Origin: Dermatophagoides farinae
Taxonomy: Eukaryota > Arthropoda > Arachnida > Sarcoptiformes > Pyroglyphidae
Assembly: GCF_024713945.1 (NCBI RefSeq)
Contig: NC_134678.1
Coordinates: 2,356,001 to 2,420,000 of the forward strand
Length of the DNA stretch: 64,000 nt
Direction: 5' to 3'
This document shows positions 12,322 to 26,353 of this stretch, piece by piece. The notes under the pieces were generated by a model, which did not search any database, was not told where the DNA came from, and saw nothing but the letters and a program-made list of their open reading frames with translations. The position numbers and the translations under genes were made by a program. The first letter of the stretch is position 1. Each line of letters begins with the position of its first letter.

Positions 12322-12393
12322 CTATGTGTAACGGACATATTCGAAGCGGCGTTCGGGATTTGGCAGTGATGGTGCTCGAGCTAGATCCAACAG
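12322..12393 (-). CDS. Candidate terminal coding exon of unknown gene
   Basis: After a good acceptor (ttataatttgtag|CTG) there are 23 codons to a TAG at 12322. The frame is GC-rich for the area and its translation ends PNPERRFEYVRYT, very unlike noise. It lies 200 bases downstream of the ECSIT stop on the same strand, and 85 bases below a DRE palindrome. It may be an alternative last exon of ECSIT, the end of a small gene starting at the palindrome, or chance: the plus strand is also open here (12324-12464). I do not recognise the protein, and no canonical AATAAA follows closely. Confidence 0.35.
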   Translation of the reverse strand: MLDLARAPSLPNPERRFEYVRYT

Positions 12394-12478
12394 CTACAAA
12401 TTATAAAGGTAGTAGCATTGTCGTAGCATTATTGCTACTACAATTGCTATTTTTTTCCCCTTGAATTGTAATAACTTT

Positions 12479-12504
12479 AATCGATTGTATCGATACAATC
12501 GATT
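12479..12504. promoter_or_regulatory. 26-bp perfect palindrome containing a DRE (TATCGATA)
   Basis: The two halves of this 26-base segment are exact reverse complements. Its centre is TATCGATA (12488-12495), the DNA-replication-related element bound by DREF in arthropods, flanked on each side by ATCGATT. Another ATCGAT lies a few bases to the right (near 12516). CGATA clusters are also bound by BEAF-type insulator proteins in flies. Position: just past the ECSIT 3' end, so it may serve as a promoter or boundary for whatever lies at 12.3 kb. Confidence 0.5.
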
Positions 12505-12578
12505 TCATCGAATAATCGATCATGTGTGTAGGAAAATTTGAAAAAAAAATTAAAATTCACGATGAAAGAATCAACAAG

Positions 12579-12584
12579 TTTATT
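12579..12584 (-). terminator. Poly(A) signal of the ECSIT homologue
   Basis: AATAAA on the minus strand, about 18 bases past the ECSIT stop codon (12602-12604), the usual position for a short 3' UTR. Confidence 0.5.
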
Positions 12585-12601
12585 TACAAATTAAAATGAA
12601 A

Positions 12602-14033
12602 TTATTTCTGATCATTAAATTTATTATTATCATCAGACGCTGATGATTGCGCTTGTTGTTGTTTTTTCCACTGTAATTTATAATCGAAATCTCGTTGGAA
12701 ATCATTTTCATTCGAGGATTGTTCTTGGTCGGGATTATTCTGCGTAACGACAATAGGTACGGAACGTAATCGAGGATTATGTTGTTCGAATTTACGAAGC
12801 CATAGTAATAAGGACTGTTGACTAGATGTACCGGTAGCTACAATGGCCAATATTGTTCCATCATCTTGTTGATGTACTTTACATTTTGGATTGGCTCCTT
12901 CATCATAATCTAGGTGGCCGAAATTAGATAAGGGTATATTCGAGACATCTGTTAGAAATAGAATAGAGAGAATCATTATCATTGACCATTGGGAATTATA
13001 TTAGATAATACTGACCATCAATTTCTTGTTCGGCCTTTAGAAATTCTTCGACCAGGTCACGATTTTCTTTGACTCTTGTTTCTCGAGCATAAAAAACAAA
13101 ATATGTAAGAGAATTATTTGCAGCCCATACTTGAAATGGCCCATCAACAGATAAACGATATTTTTCCAAATCTAATCCGTCAATCAATTTACATTGACTA
13201 TCACTTTGTGCAAAACATATCCAAGTATCTTCGTCCGATTCCTCGATTTGAGTTGTCTACAAAATGTAATATTTTTTAAAAATTTTAATTACAGTGCAAA
13301 TTAAATAAAATGATGAATTACTTACACGATAAACATAGATTTCTGTTTGTGGATCAATATAAAATGTCATACGTCGAAGAGCTATAATTGCCAACTCCAG
13401 TGGATCAGTAGGTATTTTTTCGGGAAATGGAAACGGATTTGCATTCTTAAACTTTGTCATCCAATAAATCATTCGAGCACAACGTTCCCAAACTATCGAA
13501 TATTTAGAAAAGGCGTCGATTATGATCGATTCAAGCTCCTTATCAGGCATAACACCATTCTCTTCCATTTGTATGAGAATTTTGATGGCTGTTTGTTGTT
13601 GAACGTAATGAGGGAAGAATCCGGCAGCCAATTTACTGGATGGAATAAATGCACCTTTTGGAAAGACTCGCATCAATGCTTTATATGAATCAATATCTTT
13701 ATGTACGCCAAATTCTTTCATTGCCGGTAAAGAAGCAGCGATAAATTCCGTATATCCAAAACGTTTCATTTTACGGATATTATTGAAATCTTCAATCGTG
13801 TTAACAAAATGTTTTTTATCATAATCTGATTTGAGACCTTCTTCATTGAAAAAATCTCGAATTCGTACCAATTCTTTCGTACGAATTCCTGGTGATTCTT
13901 CGTCATCTTTCTTTTTTGGTGGAAACAATGCCATAGTACGGATAGTATTTTGATTCAACAATGTACTAATACGTGGATTATGTAAAAAATGGTGAACATT
14001 TGATGAAATCTTGTATAAAATCCGTGGAGACAT
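12602..14033 (-). CDS. ECSIT: ECSIT homologue, mitochondrial complex I assembly / Toll signalling
   Basis: Three exons, 14033-13326, 13256-13016 and 12948-12602, with introns of 69 and 67 bases; 431 residues. The first 45 residues are basic and hydroxylated (a mitochondrial presequence, with RILYKISSNVHHFLHNPR). The conserved N-terminal PPR-like helical half follows: KEFGVHKDIDSYKALMRVFP, ILIQMEENGVMPDKELE and NPFPFPEKIPTDPLELAI all have direct counterparts in animal ECSIT. The C-terminal half continues with the VDGPFQVW block, then YFVFYARE, and near the end DDGTILAIVATGTSSQQ. ECSIT works in the mitochondrion in the MCIA complex that assembles respiratory complex I, and was first described as a TRAF6 adaptor in Toll signalling; both roles are family knowledge. 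The C-terminal tail is Gln/Ser/Asp-rich and not conserved. Confidence 0.93.
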
Positions 14034-16694
14034 ATTGGAATTTGGGTTTCAGATCGATTCTAAACATGTGTACAATTTTAATGCAAACATTGTTGTGGAT
14101 ACCATCGATTCATCATTTAATCATCGATAGTATCGAATTAATCTTTGGAAAATCATTTCTATTCCATTTCCTTTAATAATTTAAACACAACAATTCTACT
14201 ATCATTATTTAATGATTTATTCATTGTTTAATAAACATTGCCATTTTATTATCAAAACTGAATGGCAAAACAAATTCCATAAATGGTAATTGCCATAGAA
14301 ATAGTGTTTATTGATTTTGTTTGATCCATCATCCTTGTATGCAATCATCATTTTGTTTCAACGTTATATATACAAGGAAATCATTATGTATGTTTGAAAT
14401 GGATGTTTTCCATGTCCAAAGTATATATCTAAATATATTTCATCTAAGGTTTGTCAACATTCATCGTTTGTAATTGATTTGATCCAATTCTTGGCTATAG
14501 TGGCTGGTTTTCATTCGTAAACAATACAGAAGTCATTATTCACGATATTTTGTTGTTATAACATGGAAATTTTGGATAAACATGAATTTTGTTTTTTTTA
14601 ATGGCATACGATGAACTGCTTTATGGATTTTCATTGCTTGATGCTCATCGTTTGAATTTTGTTTTCGATGAAACATGGCAATTATTTTTTATAATAATGT
14701 TTGAAAATAACAAAAACATCAACCATGTCAACGATGTGGATGATGATGATGATGATCGCCCGATTTATCGATGCCAATATTATAATACATAGAACAGTGA
14801 AACATGAAAACATTGAATTGTTGAATCATAATGTTTAGACTAATTATATCAAATGATGATGGCATTCTGATGATGATCGAAATTTCGATAGTAGTTTTTT
14901 TTTTTGCTGTCTATAGTTAATGTCACCATAATACAAATTCGATGCTAATGATCATCATAATCCATTACAGTGCAATGTTTGATTGAAATAATATTCGATT
15001 GGAAATTTCCAACATTTGAATAATTATGGCGGTGGCAGAAAATGTTTCTTGGAAAAAAAAACAAAAAAAAATTTCTATTTCATCTATCAAATCTAATTGA
15101 ATGATCAGTGGCCAATCTGAATCTGAATCTATATCTATTGATGATCTACATTTTGTAAACAAACATGAAAATTATTAGCTTGTTATTTAGATTCTTTACC
15201 ATTGGATGAATATCGATCATCATTATGATCAACAAACATTGTGTATGCAACTAGTGTCAGCCAGTCATTTCAAGTATGTTGTGTGTGTGTGTGTGTATAT
15301 ATTATGAAATCCGTTATGTGCAAAAACAATTTAGTTTTTTTTAATGTTTATTCATAATTGACAAATAGAGAATAGATCCAATATATATGATATTATGGGC
15401 TTTGTCATCCAAATCCATCGATGATGATGATGATCAACTAAATTCGATATAATAATGACTTTGATCATCATCAATAAAGCTACCGAAACTTTGTACAAGA
15501 GACATTTTTTTCGATTATAAAAACTCGACCACAATTCTCAATAGTGATCATTTCAATTTCAATGTTTCATCAATCAACAACAACAATTCTGATGGTGTGA
15601 AATGGATGAAAACTTTACTTTCTACTTACATCATTCAAAAAAAAAAAATCCATACGGTTTTAATCATTCATAACTACTCCATTGCTATGAATTGATTGTT
15701 TTTCCGAGAATATATACACAACTATAACCGTTCATATACATCAAACCATCAATCCATTTACGTGAAAATAAAATTTGGAAACTTGTCAGCTAAATTGAGA
15801 AAGATTACATGCACTGAAAATTTTTTTCTTTCATCCAAATCAATAGAGATCTTGAGAAAAAAAAAGATTGCTCTCTATCCGAAAAAAAATTGATATTATT
15901 ATTTTCAGTCATGTTTAATTTTTCTGAATTTGGCAAGTACAATTTTCGGCTTTATAACCTGAAAATCATACATGATATGAGATAATTTATTAATTTGATC
16001 GCAAAAAAAACTTATTTTTTTTGTCCCTCATTCAATAACAACTTTTCTTGGACTTGTATATCCCGATATATAGATGGAAATGTCAATCAAATTTGTAATC
16101 AAACGTAAGTCGATATATGTATGTGTGTATGTATGTTTTTTTCCAATAAATTTTCATTTACACAACTTGTTTGTCGGATTACGAAAGGATAGTCATGACT
16201 GATGTTTAGTTTAACAACAACAACAACATTATTTTATGATGATTATCATCAGTCTGTCAATCCTTTCTACATCCGATTTCATACATATTATCATCATCTC
16301 AATTTTTTTTCTAAAAAAATGTTCCATTTCATCATTAATTGAATTTGTCTAGATACAGAAGAATAGTAACACACTTGATGTTTGAAACGAATTAAATCGA
16401 ATCGAATATAAATAAATTTAAAAATCATCAGTGTAACTATTTCTTCTGAATCTATTCAAAAATTATAATCAGCAAATATGATGATAAATTTCATTTATAC
16501 ATAATACAGGCGACGAAAAGAGACAAATTCTGAAATTCAAGATTTATTTTTATTTTTGAACAAAAAAAAATTTGTCGATTATGCAAAAGGAACAAAAGGA
16601 TGGGTAGTGTATGTTCAACACAAAAAAAAGGGAATCAGCATTTCATTTCGTCATTATTCAGCCATGTTGAATGAACATCGTTGTTTGCCAATAT
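14034..16694. other. Intergenic between Pfk and ECSIT
   Basis: AT-rich DNA with (CAT)n at several places and (GT)n near 15281-15296. The first 110 bases next to the ECSIT start contain the likely ECSIT promoter. No gene is recognised; open frames at 14589-14792 and 15696-15893 are low-complexity. Confidence 0.65.
14104..14135 (-). promoter_or_regulatory. ATCGAT/DRE-like cluster upstream of ECSIT
   Basis: ATCGAT at 14104-14109, then ATCGATA followed by GTATCGA at about 14123-14135, 70-100 bases before the ECSIT start codon. CGATA-type elements are typical of housekeeping promoters in arthropods, which fits a mitochondrial assembly gene. Confidence 0.4.
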
Positions 16695-20406
<3,712 letters not shown>

Positions 20407-20616
20407 TCTATTATAAATAATTATTAAAATAAAAGAATATCATCATCAGTATTATTATTATGCGTGTATAAAATGTTTATGAGGAACGAAATATTTATAA
20501 AAAAAATCATGATAAAATTATGATTATTATCATTATTCGATTAGACAATAATGTTCATATAATTAACCATGGCCATGGCCAGGAAATTATTATTATTGCC
20601 ATTATATAACCGAAAA

Positions 20617-20760
20617 TCAAGGACAACGTTTTTTTCTGAGGAATGAGGTTACTCGGTATCGGTGAATCATTAATTTATCCATGATTCCAACAGTAGAAGA
20701 ACCTAGGAAAATAAACCCGATTTCCGTTCCACGGATATTACCGACATGACAAGTAAAAGT
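20617..20760 (-). other. Pfk: GC-richer island upstream of Pfk, possible 5' exon
   Basis: This patch, 210 bases before the Pfk start codon, has several CpGs and an open minus-strand frame ending at TGA 20617 (GNIRGTEIGFIFLG, then RYRVTSFLRKKRCP). It sits where a Pfk 5' UTR exon would be expected, because the first coding exon begins at an acceptor. It may be transcribed leader or promoter; the frame may be meaningless. Confidence 0.3.
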
Positions 20761-20779
20761 ATATATTATAACCATAAGA

Positions 20780-20783
<4 letters not shown>

Positions 20784-20818
<35 letters not shown>
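20784..20818. repeat. (GA)n microsatellite, about 35 bp
   Basis: Uninterrupted AG dinucleotide run about 380 bases upstream of the Pfk start codon. GA runs bind GAGA-type factors in flies; that role is an inference here. Confidence 0.9.
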
Positions 20819-20821
<3 letters not shown>

Positions 20822-21191
20822 AATAGGCGTTTATCGTAATTCATTTTTACCCAAAAAAAAAAATATATTTTGTTTCTGGATTTTTTTTTTGGTTATAATT
20901 ACAAAAAAAGTTGCCAAGGGATTCAAGAAAAAATTTTCCATTTGGTTTAGTTTATGATCATGATTATCATTTATAACAACATGATATAAACATTTACACA
21001 TACACACAACACACACACACAACTCAAACACACCAAATGAAACATAAGTATAATCGTGTTTTGCGTTCTAAATATATAATAATAAAAATAGTGGACCATA
21101 TTATAACAATGTACATCATTACCAACATATCAGGAATGATGACTAGAATCCTTGTTTATAAATTGGCTAATAATTCACTTAGATAAACGAG

Positions 21192-21195
<4 letters not shown>

Positions 21196-21230
<35 letters not shown>
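21196..21230. repeat. (GA)n microsatellite, about 35 bp
   Basis: A second AG run of the same length, about 400 bases from the first and in the same orientation. Confidence 0.9.
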
Positions 21231-21232
<2 letters not shown>

Positions 21233-23116
21233 AATCAGTACATGGAAAAGAAAAAAAAATTCGTTAGTTAATCTTTCTGTCCATGGATGCATTATATTAA
21301 GATAATCTTGTGCATGATTTGTTTTTTTTTGCTATTATTATTATCATCATCATTTAGTTTTTGGTTTTGGTAAAATGAATAACAAAAAAAATAATAGAAT
21401 TCCTATAAAATTAAATTAAAAAAATTCTATATAGAGAAACATTGAAATTGAGTGAAAAGGGAAAAAAACAGCAATATGAATGGATTGAATAACTGAATGA
21501 AAAATCACCATTTAACTCTTATCTATAGAATTTTTCATTTTAGCTTCATCAGATCAAATGATGGTGATTTAATATTGGTTTGTTTAACTACGGAAATTGT
21601 GATACTGTTGATGATGATGATGATAACAATGAAATGTTTCCATTTCTGAATCGGTTGATATGGAATCGTTGTGTGTGGGGGAAAAAAGGGGAAGAAAAAA
21701 ACAAATGAATTGATGTAATTCATGGATATCCTTTTCATTTCACTTAGTTTTTATTCGTATCCGTGGAATGAAATTGTTATAATGAAAAAAAAATGTAAAA
21801 AAAGTGATAAATAATGAAACTACACACATCAGTAAGTGAATTCCAATGAGGGGAAAAAATATTCGGACAACAACAACAGGAGAGGAGAAGGAATGAGATA
21901 TAATCAAATCAAATTAAATCAAAAACATGACCTATGGATACATACACACAGACACAGAAAAACGAGAATATTCTAGTAATTTGATTCACATTTAGCTGTG
22001 TGTATGTTTTGTCCGTTGTTGTTCGTATTCATTCAGTATCATCATCATAATCATTAAACATCAATAGTATAGTATAATAATGATGATCCTAGCACCCTGG
22101 TGATTCAAACATCAAAATTTTGATTCAATTTCACATATGTTATGGATAATTGAAAGGAATTATTTTTTTTGTTGTTGTTGTTGTTGCTGCTGCTGCTGTT
22201 TTCTGGTATTTTGGGATTTATTTTTCTGATGAATATATTTTGTTTTGTTTTTCCCTTTTTGTTTATCATCATTAAGGTCATATGAATATAACCAAAAACA
22301 TCCACACACACACACACAGATTCTTTTCAATAAAAATATAATTGGATTTTTTTGTTGTTGTTATTGACATTCAATGTGGTATTTGAATTTTGTTGTTGTT
22401 TTCACAATTTTGTACCTATTTTTTTCATGAAAATGATGAACAATCAATATTTGATGTATTTTGATAAATAGTGATGATATTCAAAAAAAAAAACCAAACG
22501 AAACGAAACGAAATGAAATTCTGGTTGGACAAACAAATAAAACAAATGATATATATATTTGTAACGGTATAAATTTGGAAACAAAACAAAAAAATGTCAA
22601 ATAACTACCTTTGTCAACTAGAAAAAAAAATTGATGTTTCAACACACAAACACATCCACATAAACAAACTAATAATAATGACAAATGACAAATATACAAG
22701 CTAGCAAGCAACAAGAACAAAGAAAGGTCGTCAACGTAAATGAATATATTGAATTCGTCGTCGTCTGCTTATTTTTTTTTGCTTGCTTGCTTGCTTGACT
22801 GAAAAATTTTTACGAAGATGAAAATATTTTTTTCATTTATAGAATATCTATCTATCTATCTGGAAAATAAAGAGGGAAACCTATCAAGAGAAATGAAAAA
22901 CAAATACATATTCGGTACATCTGTTTTTTTTTGTTGTCTTTATCTCGTATAATAATGATAAAAATATAAATGTTGGAAACATATATATGAAGGGGACCAG
23001 CCAAGGCCATCATGAAAAAGCTCATTCATTTGGTTGGGTTTATTTATCAGGCATGCAAATCGATCGAGAATCAATTCAAATTGTACAAACATAAATGATT
23101 ATCTGAAATTGATTAT

Positions 23117-23770
23117 TGTCCTTTTATGGAACTGACCATGGTTTTCGTTTGGTCAGGCTTGTTAAGACGAACCAAGGACCAAAGAAATGAGCCATCGGTT
23201 TGGAATTAAGAACGAACATGTCATAAAACAGGGTTGTATGGACAATCGAGCAACGATACCCCGCGTAGAAAGCAGGAGAGGACATTGCACAAAATGCAAA
23301 TGAAAAATTAATATGAAAAAGAATTGGTGTTCCAACAACCGCGTGGGAATTAGATAGAAGACAAAGATCCCATTGCAAGCAGCATCCGTAAGACAGAAAG
23401 CGGATGAAGAAGTTCGTTGCCGACACAGTCATAGATTTGACCTGTTGTCAAAGAAGAAGTGTGTGGAGTAAGAAGAACCTCCACTATCGATAAAGAGGTA
23501 GAAACCCGATCGGTAGACAGTTGGAATAAAACCACCAATTAAATCATCATCATCATTATTGCAGTAACAACGTCTTATAATTTTATTATAAGTGCTAAAC
23601 GTCGTGTATTAATATAATTTGTGTGTGCTTACTAAATTGTGTAAATAAAATCCTTTTCTTTTCGTTGTTGAGTTGATTATTTTCGGAAGGCCAGATATCA
23701 TTTGGGCTTCCGGTCTACTATTTCCATCCAGTGGATCGGTCTAGGCGGCGGCTCAAAGTCAACCATAGTT
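23117..23770 (+). mobile_element. Possible solo LTR / retroelement leader
   Basis: A block with higher GC and CpG than its surroundings. Read on +, it starts near TGTCC (23117), has a 7-bp perfect stem (CTGACCA 23132-23138 / TGGTCAG 23150-23156), an AATAAA at 23644-23649 and ends GATATCA at 23700. A leader-like segment (TTTGGGCTTCCGG...) follows, where a primer-binding site would sit. A hairpin CGGAAGGCC / GGGCTTCCG spans the boundary (23684-23712, one mismatch). No gag-pol frame is present; the open frames (23124-23432 and 23350-23538 on -) match nothing I know. No target-site duplication was identified. It could instead be a decayed gene fragment. Confidence 0.3.
23285..23316. repeat. Octamer-containing repeat, copy 1
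   Basis: TTGCACAAAATGCAAATG followed by AAAATTAATAT, repeated at 23903-23936 with about three differences, same orientation. Both copies carry ATGCAAAT, the POU-domain octamer. Confidence 0.5.
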
Positions 23771-23902
23771 TCGCACATGACATATATATATATATGGCCA
23801 TCATTCATTCATTCGTTTATTTATCAGCTCATCATATGTTCAAAACAAAATGATTATCAATTGGTTTTTTTTTGTCGGTTTCTTTCTCAACATGTTGTAG
23901 TT

Positions 23903-23936
23903 TTGCACAAAATGCAAATGTAAAATTAATATAAAA
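23903..23936. repeat. Octamer-containing repeat, copy 2
   Basis: The second copy, 618 bases from the first, also with ATGCAAAT. It lies outside the LTR-like block whereas copy 1 lies inside it. Confidence 0.5.
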
Positions 23937-24040
23937 ATTTTGAGTGACAGCGAACAACAAGATTCAATAGAATCGAATAAAATATTGATTAATCAATTGC
24001 TTAATAATCAAATAAATATTGATAAAGTTAGATAGATTAC

Positions 24041-24113
24041 CTTGCGGATTTCGGTGGTCTTATTCCTACATTCAAATAATTACCAGGTGAAGTCAGTTTT
24101 GGTTGATTAATTT
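24041..24113 (-). CDS. Candidate upstream Pfk exon or exon of unknown gene
   Basis: A 73-base minus-strand segment between an acceptor after a long T tract (ttttggag|AAATTAAT) and a donor (CGCAAG|gtaatc). The open frame reads INQPKLTSPGNYLNVGIRPP followed by KSA and ends with AG in phase 2. The first Pfk coding exon starts at an acceptor with A|ATG, so joining the two gives AGA-ATG and would extend Pfk in frame at its N-terminus across a 3.6 kb intron. Phase agreement occurs by chance one time in three. No start codon is in this exon, so a further exon would be needed. Confidence 0.35.
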
Positions 24114-26283
24114 CTCCAAAAAAAAAAAAAAAAAACAGCACACACTCGAATATATAGAATGCTTATAAGCTTTTTTTTCAATTTTTAATGCTATTGGATT
24201 ATCCTTCTTATGCTTATTCCGGTTGGTTATGTGATGATAATGACGACCTTGAGAAAATATGAAAGAACAAGAATGGTGAAAAAAAACCGAAATTCAAGGC
24301 ATTTTTACAGATACAACAAAACACACCAGACGAATAAAAACAGAGAGCATATATTTGGTTTGTTTGTCTCTTCTTGTGTATGTTTGTTTACAAGACACCG
24401 GAATGTGTGCCGTACAAAAACAATGTATTATTATTTGGTATATTCGTGATTCAAATATTATGGCGCCGTTATTTATTATCATTTGTTGGTTAAAATAACG
24501 ATACCATGATGATGAGAGAACATATTTACCTCGTTCATTCATTCATTCATTGAATTTAATGAATTTTATTCCATTATTATCAATTGAATAACAAACCAAC
24601 AAAAAAAAAAAAAAAAAAATACAATAAAAAAAATAAATTCAATTGTTCATGAAATTTTAGAATTTTTCCATTCTTTTTCTGGCTTCATCAAATACATCAT
24701 TTTATGTTTATGTGTTCAAGAATTCTATATGTTTACCACTGCCAAATAGATTCTTACCAACCACATCGTTCTATATATATATTCGTTATGTTCATTGTGT
24801 GCGTGTATTGCAAACCAACTTATTTTGTTGCATCAGAATCAAAATAAATGATAATATTTCTAGAAAATTCGACAAGATGACAGCACTTGCCTATTTTCGA
24901 AATTGATTTTCAATGAATGAATTCTATTAAATTCATTTCAAAGTAATCATTATTCTTGAATATGAACCACCGTAAACACACGCATAACAACCAAATGGTT
25001 CAAAGCAAAAAAAAGAAAAAGAATTTGATTCGTGGAATAACAGAATTCAAATTCGTTTTATTATTATTGTTACTGTAATCATTAAATAATTTATCAGATA
25101 ATTTGTCTTTTATCTCTCTCTCTCTCTCTCTATCTTTTTCTTGTTTTCAACATCATCTTTCAATGTTCCATTGTGAAATCGAGTGGACAACAATAACAAA
25201 AATCATTCGGGAAACATAAAACCAATTGGAAATGACGAAATTCAATATTTGTTTTTTGATTTTGTTCCATAAAATAATCGAATGATTCAAGGTTCATGTT
25301 TTTATTGTGAAAATAAAATTTCTGAAAAAGAAATTTACATGAAACTTTTCTTTTCTTATGGACAAAAGTCAAATAGATGAATATTTTCTTCAATTTCAAA
25401 AAAATGATCCGGTTTCAGTTGTATTTTTTTTTCACAATCATTATTCCTATTATTCTGTTGCTTTGTCTGATAATTTTGTTTACATATCAAAAATATTGAA
25501 TTAAACATGAATGAACGAATGGCTTTGAAAAGATGTTTATTTGAATATACAGAAAGTGAAAAGTGAAAGAAAGATATGTTAAGAAAAATAAAAATGAACG
25601 AAAATCACAGAATTGTGAAATTCTTACTCAATCGAATGGGATTTTATTCATCCAATTTTTTTTTGTCGATTCAATTCATGTATGTTTAATTTGAATTTTG
25701 AATAATGATGATTCATTTTTTTGTTTGTTTTCGGTTTTGGTTTTTTCAATTTTTTAAAAAATTTGAAATTCAAAACTATTTTTCACCATTTTTTTTTCTA
25801 ACCCACCGATTATAATGATTGTGGTAATGGTAGTTTTCTTACAATGAACCATGAAAAAAAAATTGAATGTCTACTGTCTGTTTTTGTTGTTGTTGTTGTT
25901 GTTGCTGTTAACAATAAATGGTTTCATCATCATCATTGAGAAATGATACTAACTTTCTTTTTTTTCGTTTTGTGTTCATGATGAATGACATGACATGAAA
26001 ATGAAAACCAAACGAAAAATATCATCCACAGAATTTCTGATATCGATATTGATTTTTCGTCGTTTTCTTATTTTCATATTCGATTTATTTATTTATTTTT
26101 TTTTCTCTCGTTCACCCACATCACAGTGATCACACACACACACACACATATAGAATTGATAATTTAATTTTCTCATCATTAACACACATAAACACAAGAA
26201 TCGATATGAAGAATTGTTAATAACTGAAATGGAAAAAAAAGTGACAAGAATATTTACATTGAAAATGATTGAACTTATATAAA

Positions 26284-26353
26284 CACACACACACACACAC
26301 AGAGACAATTTTGCTGCCTGAATTCTGTTGGTGTGTGTGTGTGTGTGTGTGTG
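26284..26353. repeat. (CA)n and (GT)n facing each other, 30 bp apart
   Basis: A (CA)8-9 tract at 26284-26300 is followed after about 30 bases by a (GT)n tract at 26331-26353. The tracts are complementary, so either strand can fold into a stem-loop. Confidence 0.8.

Noticed and set aside
23124-23538. Minus-strand frames of 102 and 62 codons in the LTR-like block
   Set aside because: No recognisable domain; openness follows from the higher GC of the block. The plus frame is interrupted by several stops.
25160-25399. 79-codon minus-strand frame (ends FPNDFCYCCPLDFTMEH)
   Set aside because: Composition is acceptable but there is no signal sequence, splice context or family.
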